Shown: positions 43,247 to 52,352, numbered from the stretch's first letter. The stretch: 64,000 nt of DNA from Halobacillus litoralis (GCF_004101865.1 NZ_CP026118.1:2559001-2623000), one strand, 5' to 3'. Notes: a model not told the origin generated them from the letters alone. Made by a program: numbers and translations.

Positions 43247-44140
43247 ATGTCTCATAATAAAAATTATCCACTGTGGACAGATTTGCCTTACGCAGGGGAG
43301 AATAGACCGCCAAGGATTGATTTGGGTGTTGAACCAGATGCCGGTGAGTGGAAAACTTATTTTATTGCACATAGTCGGAGGCACGGTTTTAAGAAGTTAG
43401 ACGGTCGGCCGATTCGGTTAGCAATCAAAGACCCGACCGCTGTTGAATGGCAGGAAGAATTGAAGAAAGTCCAGCATACACTTGCTCATTTAACCGAAGA
43501 CCAAGTGAAGATAGCCAGATATTGGGGAGATGGGCCACCTTCTAAGCAGTGGATACCGATTGTCGATCGCCTTATTGACACATACAGTGTGGAAGCACCT
43601 CGTGCAGCGCGTATCTTAGGTGCTGTATTCAGCGGGATGAATGATGCTTTTGTTGTTTGTTGGTCCTTGAAGTATAAATGGCTGGTTCCAAGGCCTAATC
43701 AATTGGATTCAAAATTAGCCACGGTCATATGTACACCTAAACATCCTTCCTATCCGTCTGGCCATGCGACTATATCTGGAGCGGCAGAGATGATTCTCAG
43801 TTACTTTTTCCCTGCTGAAAAAAGAAAGTTGCGTGAGCTGGCAGAGGAAAATGCTAAATCAAGGCTTTATGCAGGTGTCCATTATCCGGTTGATAATGAT
43901 GAAGGCCTACGACTCGGAAGGCAGATCGGCCGAATAGTCGTTGAACAGTTGAAGAAAGATCAAATCCAGGGTTCCACCCTTGACCGACCGTTCACAGAGT
44001 ATAAGAATGCTGATATTTATCCATCTGATTATTTACAAGCGATCCCTTTCCGCTTCAATCAAAAGTGTGATTCATTACTCTTAGGGGATGAGGAATCTTC
44101 CTCCTATACCGAATGGTTGGATCCGAAGTTATTTTTCTAA
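43247..44140 (+). CDS. PAP2 / vanadium-dependent haloperoxidase family protein
   Basis: A 297-residue soluble protein. The vanadate/phosphate-binding pocket is visible in three blocks: KYKWLVPRP, PSYPSGHATISG and KSRLYAGVHYPVD, matching KX6RP-PSGH-SRX5H. No membrane helices are predicted, unlike integral PAP2 phosphatases. The fold is shared by vanadium haloperoxidases and acid phosphatases, and the sequence alone does not tell which reaction is used. A TAGGAATAAAGGGGTG ribosome binding region precedes ATG 43247. It has its own terminator. Confidence 0.85.
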   Translation: MSHNKNYPLWTDLPYAGENRPPRIDLGVEPDAGEWKTYFIAHSRRHGFKKLDGRPIRLAIKDPTAVEWQEELKKVQHTLAHLTEDQVKIARYWGDGPPSKQWIPIVDRLIDTYSVEAPRAARILGAVFSGMNDAFVVCWSLKYKWLVPRPNQLDSKLATVICTPKHPSYPSGHATISGAAEMILSYFFPAEKRKLRELAEENAKSRLYAGVHYPVDNDEGLRLGRQIGRIVVEQLKKDQIQGSTLDRPFTEYKNADIYPSDYLQAIPFRFNQKCDSLLLGDEESSSYTEWLDPKLFF

Positions 44141-44144
44141 TATG

Positions 44145-44172
44145 AGAGCAACTGAAAGCAGTTGCTCTTTTT
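44145..44172 (+). terminator. Terminator of the PAP2/haloperoxidase gene
   Basis: AGAGCAACTG and CAGTTGCTCT form a perfect 10-bp stem with an AAAG loop, followed by TTTTTG. Confidence 0.9.
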
Positions 44173-44293
44173 GTATTGTCTTTAGTAAACGTTGTGGAGC
44201 GTTTAATGTGGTGAATTCTTCAACACAAGGGTAGTTATCTAGAAGACATGATTCCGATACTTTTGTGTGAAAAAGGGGCTTCGGGAAACGGTT

Positions 44294-44332
44294 CGCTTTC
44301 CGTGGAAGCTCACTGCGCTCCCACGGAAAGCG
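44294..44332. repeat. GC-rich intergenic hairpin repeat
   Basis: Perfect 12-bp inverted repeat CGCTTTCCGTGG (44294-44305) / CCACGGAAAGCG (44321-44332). Hairpins of this type are common between genes in Bacillaceae genomes. The surrounding gap (44173-44479) holds no gene. Confidence 0.6.
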
Positions 44333-44479
44333 AGTCATTCCCCGTCGACCCCATCCACTTATCAAACTTCTCGAAATCAAGTCTTCCTGAGAGAGCTTTT
44401 ATTAAATGGGAAAAAAGTAGACAAGTTCTATGGGGCGGGTTGCATATACATAAGCAAACAAGCTTTAGGGGGGATGGAT

Positions 44480-44935
44480 ATGAACGCATGGATTCTTTCA
44501 GCAAGAAAAGTCGGACTGATCATGGGAGCAATCGTCATCGCATTCGCAGCCTACTTTATTGGCAGTTATTTTTGGAAAGGGGCGATGGCAACTTCAACAG
44601 CTCCTACGAATGGTGAGACACGCGTCATCAACTTAGTGACAGGAGAATTTACAGCTGAAACAGCGGACGGTGATAAAATCGAGGCATACCGTTGGGACCC
44701 CGGAACGATTTTTGTGGAAAAGGACGAGCCGTTCAAACTGAGTATTTACGGAGTGAATGGCAAAGAACATCCATTTTATATTGAAGGAACAGATGTGAAA
44801 GGTGTCGTCCAACAGGGGAAAGAAACGGTTGTGGATTTGCAGTTCAAGGAGGAAGGTATTTACAGGTTGATTTGTACGACTCATGCTGATATTGCTGCTA
44901 ACGGACCGATGATTGCTTATATTGTCGTAGATTAG
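44480..44935 (+). CDS. Membrane-anchored cupredoxin-domain protein
   Basis: A 151-residue protein. An N-terminal hydrophobic segment (VGLIMGAIVIAFAAYFIGSY) anchors it outside the membrane. The cupredoxin domain shows possible type I copper ligands: His in KEHPFY, Cys and His in LICTTHADI, and a Met in NGPMIAY. Such proteins pass electrons at the cell surface, for example to or from oxidases. ATG 44480 is preferred, about 6 nt from a run of Gs; ATG 44474 abuts that site. The substrate partner cannot be seen in the window. Confidence 0.8.
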   Translation: MNAWILSARKVGLIMGAIVIAFAAYFIGSYFWKGAMATSTAPTNGETRVINLVTGEFTAETADGDKIEAYRWDPGTIFVEKDEPFKLSIYGVNGKEHPFYIEGTDVKGVVQQGKETVVDLQFKEEGIYRLICTTHADIAANGPMIAYIVVD

Positions 44936-44938
44936 CGC

Positions 44939-44972
44939 TGAAAGGGGGACGAGCGATCGTCTCTTTTTTTTG
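44939..44972 (+). terminator. Terminator of the cupredoxin gene
   Basis: GGGGGACGA pairs with TCGTCTCTT (G-U pairs) around GCGA, followed by a run of Ts. Confidence 0.65.
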
Positions 44973-45112
44973 AATTAAATCGATGGTTTATCGAAATGGT
45001 TCAGTCGGTGAAAGTTGAAGTGAAAACAGATTTGCTGCCCGGTGGAATGGAAAGATGCCGGCGACTCCTTTAAAATAAACGATAAGTAGAGTAAAAAGAA
45101 GGAGTTTTAGGC

Positions 45113-45823
45113 ATGGCGAAAAAACAACGGAAACTTCCTTTATACGTCCAAGTGAAAAATAAAATCTTTCACCACGTGAGAGAAGGGGAGTGGAAGCCTG
45201 GACAACATGTCCCATCAGAAAATCAGTTGATGAAAGAATATAATGTAAGTCGCACGACAATACGTCAGGCGATCAGAGACCTTGCCCAACAAGGGATCTT
45301 GGAAACGAGACGGGGGGCGCCGACAAAGGTCAGGGCCGTTCCTGAAACTGAGGCGGGAAGCCCTGGTGTGTTTCATCACGAACAAGGGTCCGATTTGACA
45401 GTCCATTTTTTGCGGGAGAATGTCCTTGAAGACCATCCCTTTGCTAATAAACATTTGCAACTCGATGAAGGTGAATCCGTCCTGGTCATTGAAAGGTTAC
45501 GTTTGGCTGACGGCTTGCCTATCGCTTATCAAAGAATGTATTTTCCAATGAAAATCGGAAACTTGTTACAACATGTTTCTAAAGAGGTTTTTGATCTTTT
45601 TCCGATCTTGGGGAAACATAATATCCACTACTCCAATATCAAGGAAACAGTCTCAGCCTCAAATGCGAACCGTTATGAAGGCGATATGCTAGGAGTCGTC
45701 CCAGGTGAGGCACTGATTCATATTGAACGGACAACTCTGGGTCCTGACTCTCTTCCCATTGAATATAGTCAGATTAAATATCTGCCTCAAGGCTTTCAGT
45801 ATCGGGTGGAAATCGGAAAATGA
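45113..45823 (+). CDS. GntR-family regulator (HutC/UTRA subfamily)
   Basis: A 236-residue regulator with an N-terminal winged helix (LPLYVQVKNKI, PSENQLMKEYNVSRTTIRQA) and a C-terminal UTRA ligand-binding domain (about 85-236; VLVIERLRLADGLPIAYQRM). UTRA regulators sense small metabolites such as sugars, amino-acid derivatives or fatty-acid-like ligands. It is 80 bp upstream of the M24/DddP-like gene in the same direction and probably regulates it. AAGGAG precedes ATG 45113. Confidence 0.9.
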   Translation: MAKKQRKLPLYVQVKNKIFHHVREGEWKPGQHVPSENQLMKEYNVSRTTIRQAIRDLAQQGILETRRGAPTKVRAVPETEAGSPGVFHHEQGSDLTVHFLRENVLEDHPFANKHLQLDEGESVLVIERLRLADGLPIAYQRMYFPMKIGNLLQHVSKEVFDLFPILGKHNIHYSNIKETVSASNANRYEGDMLGVVPGEALIHIERTTLGPDSLPIEYSQIKYLPQGFQYRVEIGK

Positions 45824-45903
45824 TATTTCTTGTTGTGATAAGATGAAACTTATTGTAACATGTACGGAAGGCAAGCATGACAATAAGAGGAGTGATGAAC
45901 GTA

Positions 45904-47118
45904 ATGGCTAAAATGAGCAGCATTCGACATGCTAAAACTCAAATTGATCTTGTTCGTATGAGGCAGTACCGTCTCAGCAGGGTTCGTGAGCAGTTGAAGC
46001 GATTAGGATACGGAGGAATCGTTATTTTTGACCCTGTCAATCTCCGTTATGCGACAGGAAGTAGGAATATGCAAGTGTTCATGCTAAGAAATCCCGGACG
46101 TTATGCGTTCATTCCTACCGAAGGTCCTGTCACATTGTTTGACTTTCCAAACTGTGAACATTTATCTGAGGGACTCGAAACGATTGATGAGGTGCGCCCG
46201 GCCATCACCTTATCTTACGTAGCATCAGGTGAGAACTTATACGATAATGCGGAGCAGTGGGCTAAGGAAATAGCGGATTTGATGAAGCAGTACTGCGGGG
46301 GGAACAAACGTCTGGCTATCGATTATGCTCCATCAGTCGGTGCGATTGAACTTGCTAAATTAGGGGTCGAAGTCGTCGATGGTCAAGAACCGGTTGAACA
46401 TGCACGCAGTATTAAGAATAAGCAGGAAATTGAAGCGATGAAAATTTCCGTCCGTACGGCTGAAGAAGGAATGATCCGTATGCAGGAAGCTCTAAAACCT
46501 GGCATAACGGAAAATGAACTTTGGTCTCATTTACATCAGACGAATATTGCCCAGGGCGGAGACTATGTAGAAACAAGGCTGCTCAGCTCTGGAAGTCGTA
46601 CAAACCCATGGTTCCAGGAGTGTAGTGACAAAGTCATCAATGAAGGTGAACTTGTTTCCTTTGATACGGATATGAATGGCCCTTTCGGTTACTTCACTGA
46701 TATCAGCAGGACATTTTACTGTGGAGCAGGCGAACCCACCAACGAGCAAAAAAGGCTGTATCAAACAGCTTATGAACAAATACAGTACAATATCGATTTG
46801 TTGAAACCAGGGATGACCTTCCGTGAATACGCAGAAAAAAGCTGGAGGATCCCAGAAGAGTTCTTCCCTAACCGTTACTTTACGGTCGCACACGGAACAG
46901 GGCTTAGCGGTGAATATCCATACATTGTTTATCCTCAGGACTTTGAAGAAAAGGGGTATGACGGTGTTATCCAGGAAAACATGGTATTATCCGTTGAAAG
47001 CTACATCGGCTCCCCCGGTGGGAAAGAAGGCGTAAAACTGGAGGAACAGCTGCTCGTTACATCAGATGGAGTAGAGAACTTCTCCGACTTTCCATTTGAA
47101 CAAAAATTGTTGAAATAA
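45904..47118 (+). CDS. M24-family metalloprotein, DddP-like (candidate DMSP lyase)
   Basis: A 404-residue M24 pita-bread protein. The region FDPVNLRYATGSRNMQVFM, EGPVTLFDFPNCEHLSEGL, ETRLLSSGSRTNPWFQECSD and FDTDMNGPFGYFTDISRTFYC is very like DddP, which cleaves dimethylsulfoniopropionate to dimethyl sulfide and acrylate. Metal ligands are offered by the two Asp in TDISRT/DTDMNG, His in VAHGTGL and Glu in LSVESYIG and VKLEEQLL. Position behind a UTRA-type GntR regulator fits a small catabolic switch. Ordinary Xaa-Pro peptidase activity is the alternative. ATG 45904 is about 11 nt from AGAGGAG; an in-frame ATG at 45895 is possible. Confidence 0.72.
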   Translation: MAKMSSIRHAKTQIDLVRMRQYRLSRVREQLKRLGYGGIVIFDPVNLRYATGSRNMQVFMLRNPGRYAFIPTEGPVTLFDFPNCEHLSEGLETIDEVRPAITLSYVASGENLYDNAEQWAKEIADLMKQYCGGNKRLAIDYAPSVGAIELAKLGVEVVDGQEPVEHARSIKNKQEIEAMKISVRTAEEGMIRMQEALKPGITENELWSHLHQTNIAQGGDYVETRLLSSGSRTNPWFQECSDKVINEGELVSFDTDMNGPFGYFTDISRTFYCGAGEPTNEQKRLYQTAYEQIQYNIDLLKPGMTFREYAEKSWRIPEEFFPNRYFTVAHGTGLSGEYPYIVYPQDFEEKGYDGVIQENMVLSVESYIGSPGGKEGVKLEEQLLVTSDGVENFSDFPFEQKLLK

Positions 47119-47146
47119 AGAGACTGGGATAAAAGAGTTCCCCGCT

Positions 47147-47177
47147 AAAAACCCGAACAAATCGTTCGGGTTTTTTT
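47147..47177 (+). terminator. Terminator of the M24 gene
   Basis: AAAACCCGAAC and GTTCGGGTTTT pair across AAATC, followed by Ts. It lies shortly after GAGACTGGGATAAA, a motif often found in Bacillaceae intergenic repeats. Confidence 0.85.
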
Positions 47178-47221
47178 ATGAAGCAATAAATGCATACGCA
47201 GCTCCGGCAAAATACTTGAGG

Positions 47222-47436
47222 CCACTGAAACACACTTTTCAATCTAGAGGAACTGTTAAAGTTTCACGGATCGCTTGTCGGTGAATGCTTGCAGCGGGCA
47301 CGGCCTCAGCCTTCTCGGAAAGCAAAGACCGCTTTCTTCCTGGGTCTTCCGCTCGCGCTGTTCCCGAAGGGAGTCTACGTATGTTGCCTCCGCTCCATTT
47401 CATCCATTCCACTCTATTGTTCGTCTTTTTCAGTGG
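47222..47436. repeat. MITE-like repeat, copy B
   Basis: About 215 bp bounded by CCACTGAAA (47222-47230) and TTTCAGTGG (47428-47436), 9-bp terminal inverted repeats. It shares blocks with copy A in opposite orientation. The part 47239-47312 aligns with 8099-8181. No ORF with a ribosome binding site is present. The rest of the 47119-47624 gap (after 47436) shows nothing else recognisable. Confidence 0.6.
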
Positions 47437-47624
47437 CAGTTATCGTTTTGACTCAACTTCTTTATTTAAGGGGAAGGATTTGTGGAAGTTCAAATAGCAG
47501 ATTTTTTAATAACTGATGCGAACAAGTCTAAGAAAATATGACAGGAGAATACGCCTCCAGGTTTAAACTGAGTCTGTATGGGAAGACCTTTTAGTAGGCT
47601 GGCTGCAAAAAGGAGAGGGTCCCT

Positions 47625-48074
47625 TTGAAACATAGAATTTCACATGATCAGATGGATAAGACACTGAAGCAGTTAGAGGACGATTATATAAAAGCAGTAA
47701 AAGATAATAAGAACACCACAATTGAAGGGTTTGTAGAACAGTTTTTGTACGATTCCTGGAATTATAACTATGAGAATCTCGAGTTGATCCAAGCCGTTCT
47801 AAGAAAATACGCGCAAGGTGATATTAACAAAACGATTTTCCAGGGAGCCTTCAACGAAATGACCGATCATCTTCAGGAAAAGTTGAGAAAACTGGATCCT
47901 GACCAGCATTATCCGTTGGTACATCAACCTATAGGGGCGTCTATCCTCGTCTCCTGTGTAGATGGAATGATCATTCAATATTTCACGAACGTGTATAGTA
48001 TCGAGGATTTGAATGAAATGACCCCACAAATCAAACGAATGTTATTGAATGCACTTGGAACAAATGAAAGATAA
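47625..48074 (+). CDS. Orphan TetR-type C-terminal (ligand-binding) domain protein
   Basis: A 149-residue all-helical protein resembling the C-terminal dimerisation/ligand domain of TetR regulators (ILVSCVDGMIIQYFTNVYSI and MTPQIKRMLLNAL). There is no helix-turn-helix, and no HTH coding remnant was found in the 180 bp upstream. The TTG start (47625) follows AAGGAGAGGG, so the frame looks translated as it stands. It may be a free-standing sensor, or a regulator that lost its N-terminus near the repeat copy B. The assignment is only by overall pattern. Confidence 0.55.
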   Translation: MKHRISHDQMDKTLKQLEDDYIKAVKDNKNTTIEGFVEQFLYDSWNYNYENLELIQAVLRKYAQGDINKTIFQGAFNEMTDHLQEKLRKLDPDQHYPLVHQPIGASILVSCVDGMIIQYFTNVYSIEDLNEMTPQIKRMLLNALGTNER

Positions 48075-48080
48075 CAAATA

Positions 48081-48112
48081 ACTCTCCCTTTATGAATTAG
48101 AAGGGGAGGGTG
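48081..48112. terminator. Possible bidirectional hairpin between convergent genes
   Basis: ACTCTCCCTTT pairs with AAGGGGAGGGT (G-U pairs), between the orphan TetR-like gene and the gerAB-like gene. The T run on the plus side is a few bases away. Confidence 0.45.
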
Positions 48113-49220
48113 TCTGGGATTTGTTTTTTTTCTTCTCTCTCGAAGACTTGATAAGAAGTGCGATTCCAACGATGCCCGGGATGAGGAGTCCATGGGTAAG
48201 AGCATAAGAGAACCAGGTTTCACCTACAAATGATTCAAAGTAAGCGACATCAGGATAAGCGATGATAGATAAGACGATCACCCCCATACCGAGTGGTAAG
48301 AGTAAAGGGCGATGGTCATCCATGGTAAGGAACTGGGCTATGCCGACTGTGCTTGAATAAAAGAGAATGGTCAATTTAAAGAAGATGGTAAGCATCCAGA
48401 TGATTGCAACGAAAATTTCCACCCCTTCCAAAAAACCAGCAATATTTATTTTTTGTGCCACTTTATAGCTTGGATAGGTGTTAAGTGCTGTTAAATCACT
48501 TCCTAAGATCAAAATACAGAGCAGAGTGATGAGCGTCAGAATCGCCCCACCGATGAAAGTTCCGAGAAGCCACGCTTTTCGAGTGGTTTTTTCTTCTTTC
48601 ACATATGGAATGATCATAAGGAAGGTAACCAACTCGAGAAGTGGTGTTCCAATGACTACCATAGAGGTGCTTAACACCGGTGTAATTCCATTCCCGAAGA
48701 TAGGCTGTAAGTTTTCCATTTTAATTTGAGGAGAGAGAGAAATAGTGAAGAAAATCAGGAGCAAGACAACCCATGGCATGAACATTTCAGCAGATCTTCC
48801 TATCGCTTCAATTCCTAAATAAGCCCCCCAAATTACCACCAGCAAAAATAGGATGTGGGTGAATTGAAGAGGAGTCTCGGGAATGATCAGAGTAGTCATG
48901 AAATCCCCGATATTTCTCAATACGAGAGAGGCGAGAACGTAAAGGAATGAAAGATAAAAAAACAAAATCACTCGCCCGAACCAATTACCGAAGACGGAGA
49001 TGGTCGCTTGGACTAAGGTTTGCCCTTTCATCAGCTTGGCAATTTGATTATAAAAAAAGACGAGTAATACCCCTACAGCAACTGAGAGCGATATCGCTAT
49101 CCAGGCATCATTCTTCGCCCCGGCAGCCAGAGGGGTGGGAACGATGAGAATGGAACTGCCTACTATGAACAAAATGACTAGGAACATGAACTGACGGGGG
49201 CTGATCGTTTGGTTATCCAC
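48090..49220 (-). CDS. Spore germinant receptor B subunit (GerAB/GerKB-like permease)
   Basis: A 376-residue APC-superfamily permease with ten or so membrane helices, beginning MDNQTISPRQFMFLVILF. GerAB-type subunits form the germinant-binding permease of spore receptors in the inner spore membrane. The GTG start (49220) follows AGAGGTG. It is the last gene of the operon A-C-D-B on the minus strand. It is placed after the small D gene instead of between A and C, which is the more usual order. Confidence 0.9.
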   Translation of the reverse strand: MDNQTISPRQFMFLVILFIVGSSILIVPTPLAAGAKNDAWIAISLSVAVGVLLVFFYNQIAKLMKGQTLVQATISVFGNWFGRVILFFYLSFLYVLASLVLRNIGDFMTTLIIPETPLQFTHILFLLVVIWGAYLGIEAIGRSAEMFMPWVVLLLIFFTISLSPQIKMENLQPIFGNGITPVLSTSMVVIGTPLLELVTFLMIIPYVKEEKTTRKAWLLGTFIGGAILTLITLLCILILGSDLTALNTYPSYKVAQKINIAGFLEGVEIFVAIIWMLTIFFKLTILFYSSTVGIAQFLTMDDHRPLLLPLGMGVIVLSIIAYPDVAYFESFVGETWFSYALTHGLLIPGIVGIALLIKSSREKKKNKSQTPSPSNS

Positions 49221-49253
49221 TTCTTACACCTCTATCCATCACTAGAATTTCAC

Positions 49254-49460
49254 TCAAAACATCTTATAGAAACTTTGGATATAATCAAGCGGGTTCGGTA
49301 ATGAGAACTCACGGCTTTCTAGAACACTGATTATTGTGAAGAATAACAGGATGATGGTAAAAAACCATAAGTCTTTCTTTTTGTTCTGTTTTTTCAATTT
49401 GGGGTATTCCAGAAAAAAGATCATTATGGCAACTGCGATGATGGCTAGCATTGACCACAC
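49254..49460 (-). CDS. Small germinant-receptor D-type membrane protein
   Basis: A 68-residue protein with two membrane helices (MLAIIAVAIMIFFLEY and WFFTIILLFFTIISVLE), separated by a Lys-rich loop. Short two-helix D subunits are found in or next to ger operons of Bacillus and modulate receptor function. The GTG start (49460) has AGGTG 8 nt upstream, overlapping the end of the gerAC-like gene. The assignment is by position and topology. Confidence 0.75.
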   Translation of the reverse strand: MWSMLAIIAVAIMIFFLEYPKLKKQNKKKDLWFFTIILLFFTIISVLESREFSLPNPLDYIQSFYKMF

Positions 49461-49470
49461 GTTTTTTCAC

Positions 49471-50673
49471 CTAGCTTTCTTTAGATACAGGTTGCGTTGA
49501 ATTTCCTTTCCTGCGGATTTTCACTTTGACTTGAAAGTCGACCTTAAGATCTTTGAATTGATTGTCCCAGTCCTTCTCTACTGTCTTCCAATAGCGGGGG
49601 TCAGTACGATTGATGACATTACCAAATCCAAAAATATCGCTTCCGAATTCATCTTGCGCTGTTTTTACGGAAGTCTCCATCAATCTTTTAATTTCTTTTT
49701 CTGCCTGTACATTGATTTTTTGGATGGATTCAGCTTTGCTCAAGTCCAGTGGACAATCTAGTTCCCCAACGTCCCCTTCCACATCCAACTCAACGGAAAT
49801 GGATGGTTGCCCCCCTTTGAAATTAGCTTTTTTACTGGCTTGAGTCCGGATGATTTCAACATTAGCTACTCCTTCATCTTTACAAGGATGGGTGATGACA
49901 GTGCTTTTCACATTGCCGGTGATATAGTTGTACCCTTGACTAGCTTCTTTAGCCAGCCATCCGACTAGTTGGTCTTTTTTGAAAACAGCAAGGTGGTTGA
50001 TGATTAATTTGGTCGGTGCGTCGATACTTTCAACATTCTCTCTTGTCGCCCCTATTTCTGCATCGCCATCAATAAGCAGTCCTGGTAAAACTGGATGTTG
50101 GCCTTTACTCCGGATCTGAGAAATCAACACATCGATAGTTACGGCTTTTGAGCTTCCCAGGTTGGATTCTACAGATTCGAGAGAACGCATTAATTTATTG
50201 GCCGGGATTTTCTCATAGGGAGTGAGTACACTTAATAGTTCTTCCGGACTTGTATTTTTAGCAATAGCTACATAAAAAGCGGTGCGAAATTCGTGGTTTC
50301 TATAAAAAATATCAAGGGATGGCATCATGCCTTCTTCTGCCAACGTTTTGCCGATCACAAGCAGTCTCAGCTGTGATAAATACATTTTTCGCGGGGACTT
50401 TTCTGTCATGTGGCGAAACGCCTCAAATAATGAGTCGCCTCTGGATTTATAAATGGATACTGGTGGACGCGCAGTCGGCGCATCCGTTGCAATTTCTGAG
50501 GGGTTAATTACTTGGGTGGTCAGTTCATATTTACCGTCTTCCGACTTATCTACTCCTAACGCAACAACTAGACCAAGCTCGTCCAATTCTTTACTATTCC
50601 AACACCCAGTCAGGAGAAGCAGGGAAGTAACGATGATGATGATTTTGGCAGGAGTTGTCATTTTCAAAACCAT
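49471..50673 (-). CDS. Spore germinant receptor C subunit (Ger(x)C lipoprotein)
   Basis: A 400-residue lipoprotein. The signal peptide ends at the lipobox LLTGC (Cys24), followed by WNSKELDELGLVVALGVDK, the classic start of GerAC/GerKC proteins. The C subunit sits on the outer face of the inner spore membrane. Diacylglycerol addition to Cys24 is needed for function in B. subtilis receptors. ATG 50673 lies 2 nt after the A-subunit stop, with AAGGAGAGG inside the end of that gene. Confidence 0.92.
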   Translation of the reverse strand: MVLKMTTPAKIIIIVTSLLLLTGCWNSKELDELGLVVALGVDKSEDGKYELTTQVINPSEIATDAPTARPPVSIYKSRGDSLFEAFRHMTEKSPRKMYLSQLRLLVIGKTLAEEGMMPSLDIFYRNHEFRTAFYVAIAKNTSPEELLSVLTPYEKIPANKLMRSLESVESNLGSSKAVTIDVLISQIRSKGQHPVLPGLLIDGDAEIGATRENVESIDAPTKLIINHLAVFKKDQLVGWLAKEASQGYNYITGNVKSTVITHPCKDEGVANVEIIRTQASKKANFKGGQPSISVELDVEGDVGELDCPLDLSKAESIQKINVQAEKEIKRLMETSVKTAQDEFGSDIFGFGNVINRTDPRYWKTVEKDWDNQFKDLKVDFQVKVKIRRKGNSTQPVSKES

Positions 50674-50675
50674 AT

Positions 50676-52193
50676 TTACCTCTCCTTAGAAGTAGAATCA
50701 GTTCTTTTTTGATCTTTTTGGGTCATGGAGCTAGGTCGTGACAGCAATCCCCAATGCGGGAATCGAACCAAAACATCTTTTTGATCTTTAGGGATGAATG
50801 GAGCGAACGGTGACATGTAAGATTTTCCGAACGATTTTAAACTGCACAAATGAAACACAAGGGCAATCATTCCTAAAATGATTCCATATAGACCGAATGT
50901 AGCGGCAAGAATCATTAAAGGAAAACGCAAGATCCTTACAGAAATCGCCATGTTATATGAAGGAAACACGAAGCTGCTGATAGCTGTGATTGATACAATA
51001 ATGACCATAGCAGGAGAGACAAGACCTGCCTGCACAGCTGATTGCCCTAACACAAGAGCCCCAACTATGGAAACAGCAGAACCAACTGGCTTCGGGAGTC
51101 GAACCCCTGCTTCTCGGAGAATCTCAAAAGTCAATTCCATCATCATAGCCTCCACAAAGGCAGGGAAAGGAACACCCTCCCTCTGGGCAGCTAAACTGAT
51201 TAGAAGGGGAGCTGGTATCATTTCATGATGGAAAGTCGTAAAAGCGATGTATAGGGAGGGCATGAACAATGCGATGGAAAAGCAGAATAGTCTCAACAGC
51301 CTCACGAGTGTACCGATGTCTGCGCGTTGGTAATAGTCTTCGCTGGACTGCATGAAGTTCACAAATAGTGCAGGGACCAGCAAAACGTTTGGTGTTCCAT
51401 CGATGAGAATGGCCACGCGTCCTTCAAGAATTCCTCCGGCAATAGCGTCCGGCTTTTCCGAATTATAGACCGTGGGAAAAGGGGAGTATTGAGCATCCTG
51501 AATGAATTCTTCGATGTAACCACTTTCCAAAACTGCATCTATGTCTATTTGATCCAATCGACGGTTTACATCGTCGATTACTTCCGATTCTGCCAAACCC
51601 TCCAAATAAATAACCGCTATATCTGTGTGGGTCTTCTTTCCAATGACCTTGCCCTCGACTCTGAGGTTGGTATCTCTGATTTTTCTTCTTAACAGTGCTG
51701 TATTTGTCCGTAATGTTTCTGTGAATGCCTCTTTCGGGCCCCGTATGACGCTTTCGGATGTTGTCTCCTGGACTCCCCTGTCACGCCATCCTTTTGTACT
51801 AGCTGATAATGCTTTGGACTGCTTATCGATCAGTAAGATGGTCTCGCCTGCTAGAAGCTTTTCAAATAGTTTTTTATAATCTTCCACTTCAGCCATCTCA
51901 CCAATTGGGAGGGAAGCTTCTTTAATGGATGAATAAAGGTGGTGGCTGTTTTGTCGTTTGGTAGGCATTTCCAGCATAAGAGCTTCCAAAATGAAATTTT
52001 GCACTGTGCTTTTGTCTACCAGACCATCCATAAACAGGACGGCAGCTGAAATTTTGTTGATCGTCAGTGTACGGATGACCAGGTCAGAACTGTTGCCTAA
52101 TGAAGTGCGAATATGATTCAGACTTTCATCCAATGATAAGTAAAGTGGTTGTGAAGCAGTCTTCGATGATTTGCTATTTGATTTTTGCTTCAA
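50676..52193 (-). CDS. Spore germinant receptor A subunit (GerAA-like)
   Basis: A ~505-residue membrane protein. A large N-terminal soluble domain (with VIRGPKEAFTETLRTNTALLRRK-type motif around residues 150-175) is followed by about five helices in the C-terminal half, including PVGSAVSIVGALVLGQSAV. This is the typical GerA/SpoVAF family layout. The TTG at 52193 is preferred, 6 nt after GAAGGTGGG; the frame stays open to 52238 with no better site. A Ser/Lys-rich basic N-terminus (KSNSKSSKTAS) is seen. It is the first gene of the operon; a sigma-G promoter was looked for but not clearly found. Confidence 0.88.
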   Translation of the reverse strand: MKQKSNSKSSKTASQPLYLSLDESLNHIRTSLGNSSDLVIRTLTINKISAAVLFMDGLVDKSTVQNFILEALMLEMPTKRQNSHHLYSSIKEASLPIGEMAEVEDYKKLFEKLLAGETILLIDKQSKALSASTKGWRDRGVQETTSESVIRGPKEAFTETLRTNTALLRRKIRDTNLRVEGKVIGKKTHTDIAVIYLEGLAESEVIDDVNRRLDQIDIDAVLESGYIEEFIQDAQYSPFPTVYNSEKPDAIAGGILEGRVAILIDGTPNVLLVPALFVNFMQSSEDYYQRADIGTLVRLLRLFCFSIALFMPSLYIAFTTFHHEMIPAPLLISLAAQREGVPFPAFVEAMMMELTFEILREAGVRLPKPVGSAVSIVGALVLGQSAVQAGLVSPAMVIIVSITAISSFVFPSYNMAISVRILRFPLMILAATFGLYGIILGMIALVFHLCSLKSFGKSYMSPFAPFIPKDQKDVLVRFPHWGLLSRPSSMTQKDQKRTDSTSKER

Positions 52194-52352
52194 CGAAATC
52201 CCACCTTCAATGAATGTATTTTTGATTAGCATGCTCAAAGGCTGAGAATTTATGAATACATTGAAACAAATTCATCAGCCTCGTATTTTCATGCGAATCT
52301 ATTTTTACTGGAGATGGTTCCATTTGGACTTTACATACTTATCGCAGCGAAC

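Noticed and set aside
44267..44616. Long open frames through the hairpin repeat before the cupredoxin gene
   Set aside because: They cross an inverted repeat and have no ribosome binding sites; the cupredoxin start at 44480 explains the coding part.
47285..47516. Open frames inside repeat copy B
   Set aside because: They are products of the repeat's base composition and have no ribosome binding site or recognisable domain.
52239..52352. Sigma-G promoter ahead of the germinant receptor operon
   Set aside because: CATAAAT and TGAAT elements exist but not at the required spacing.
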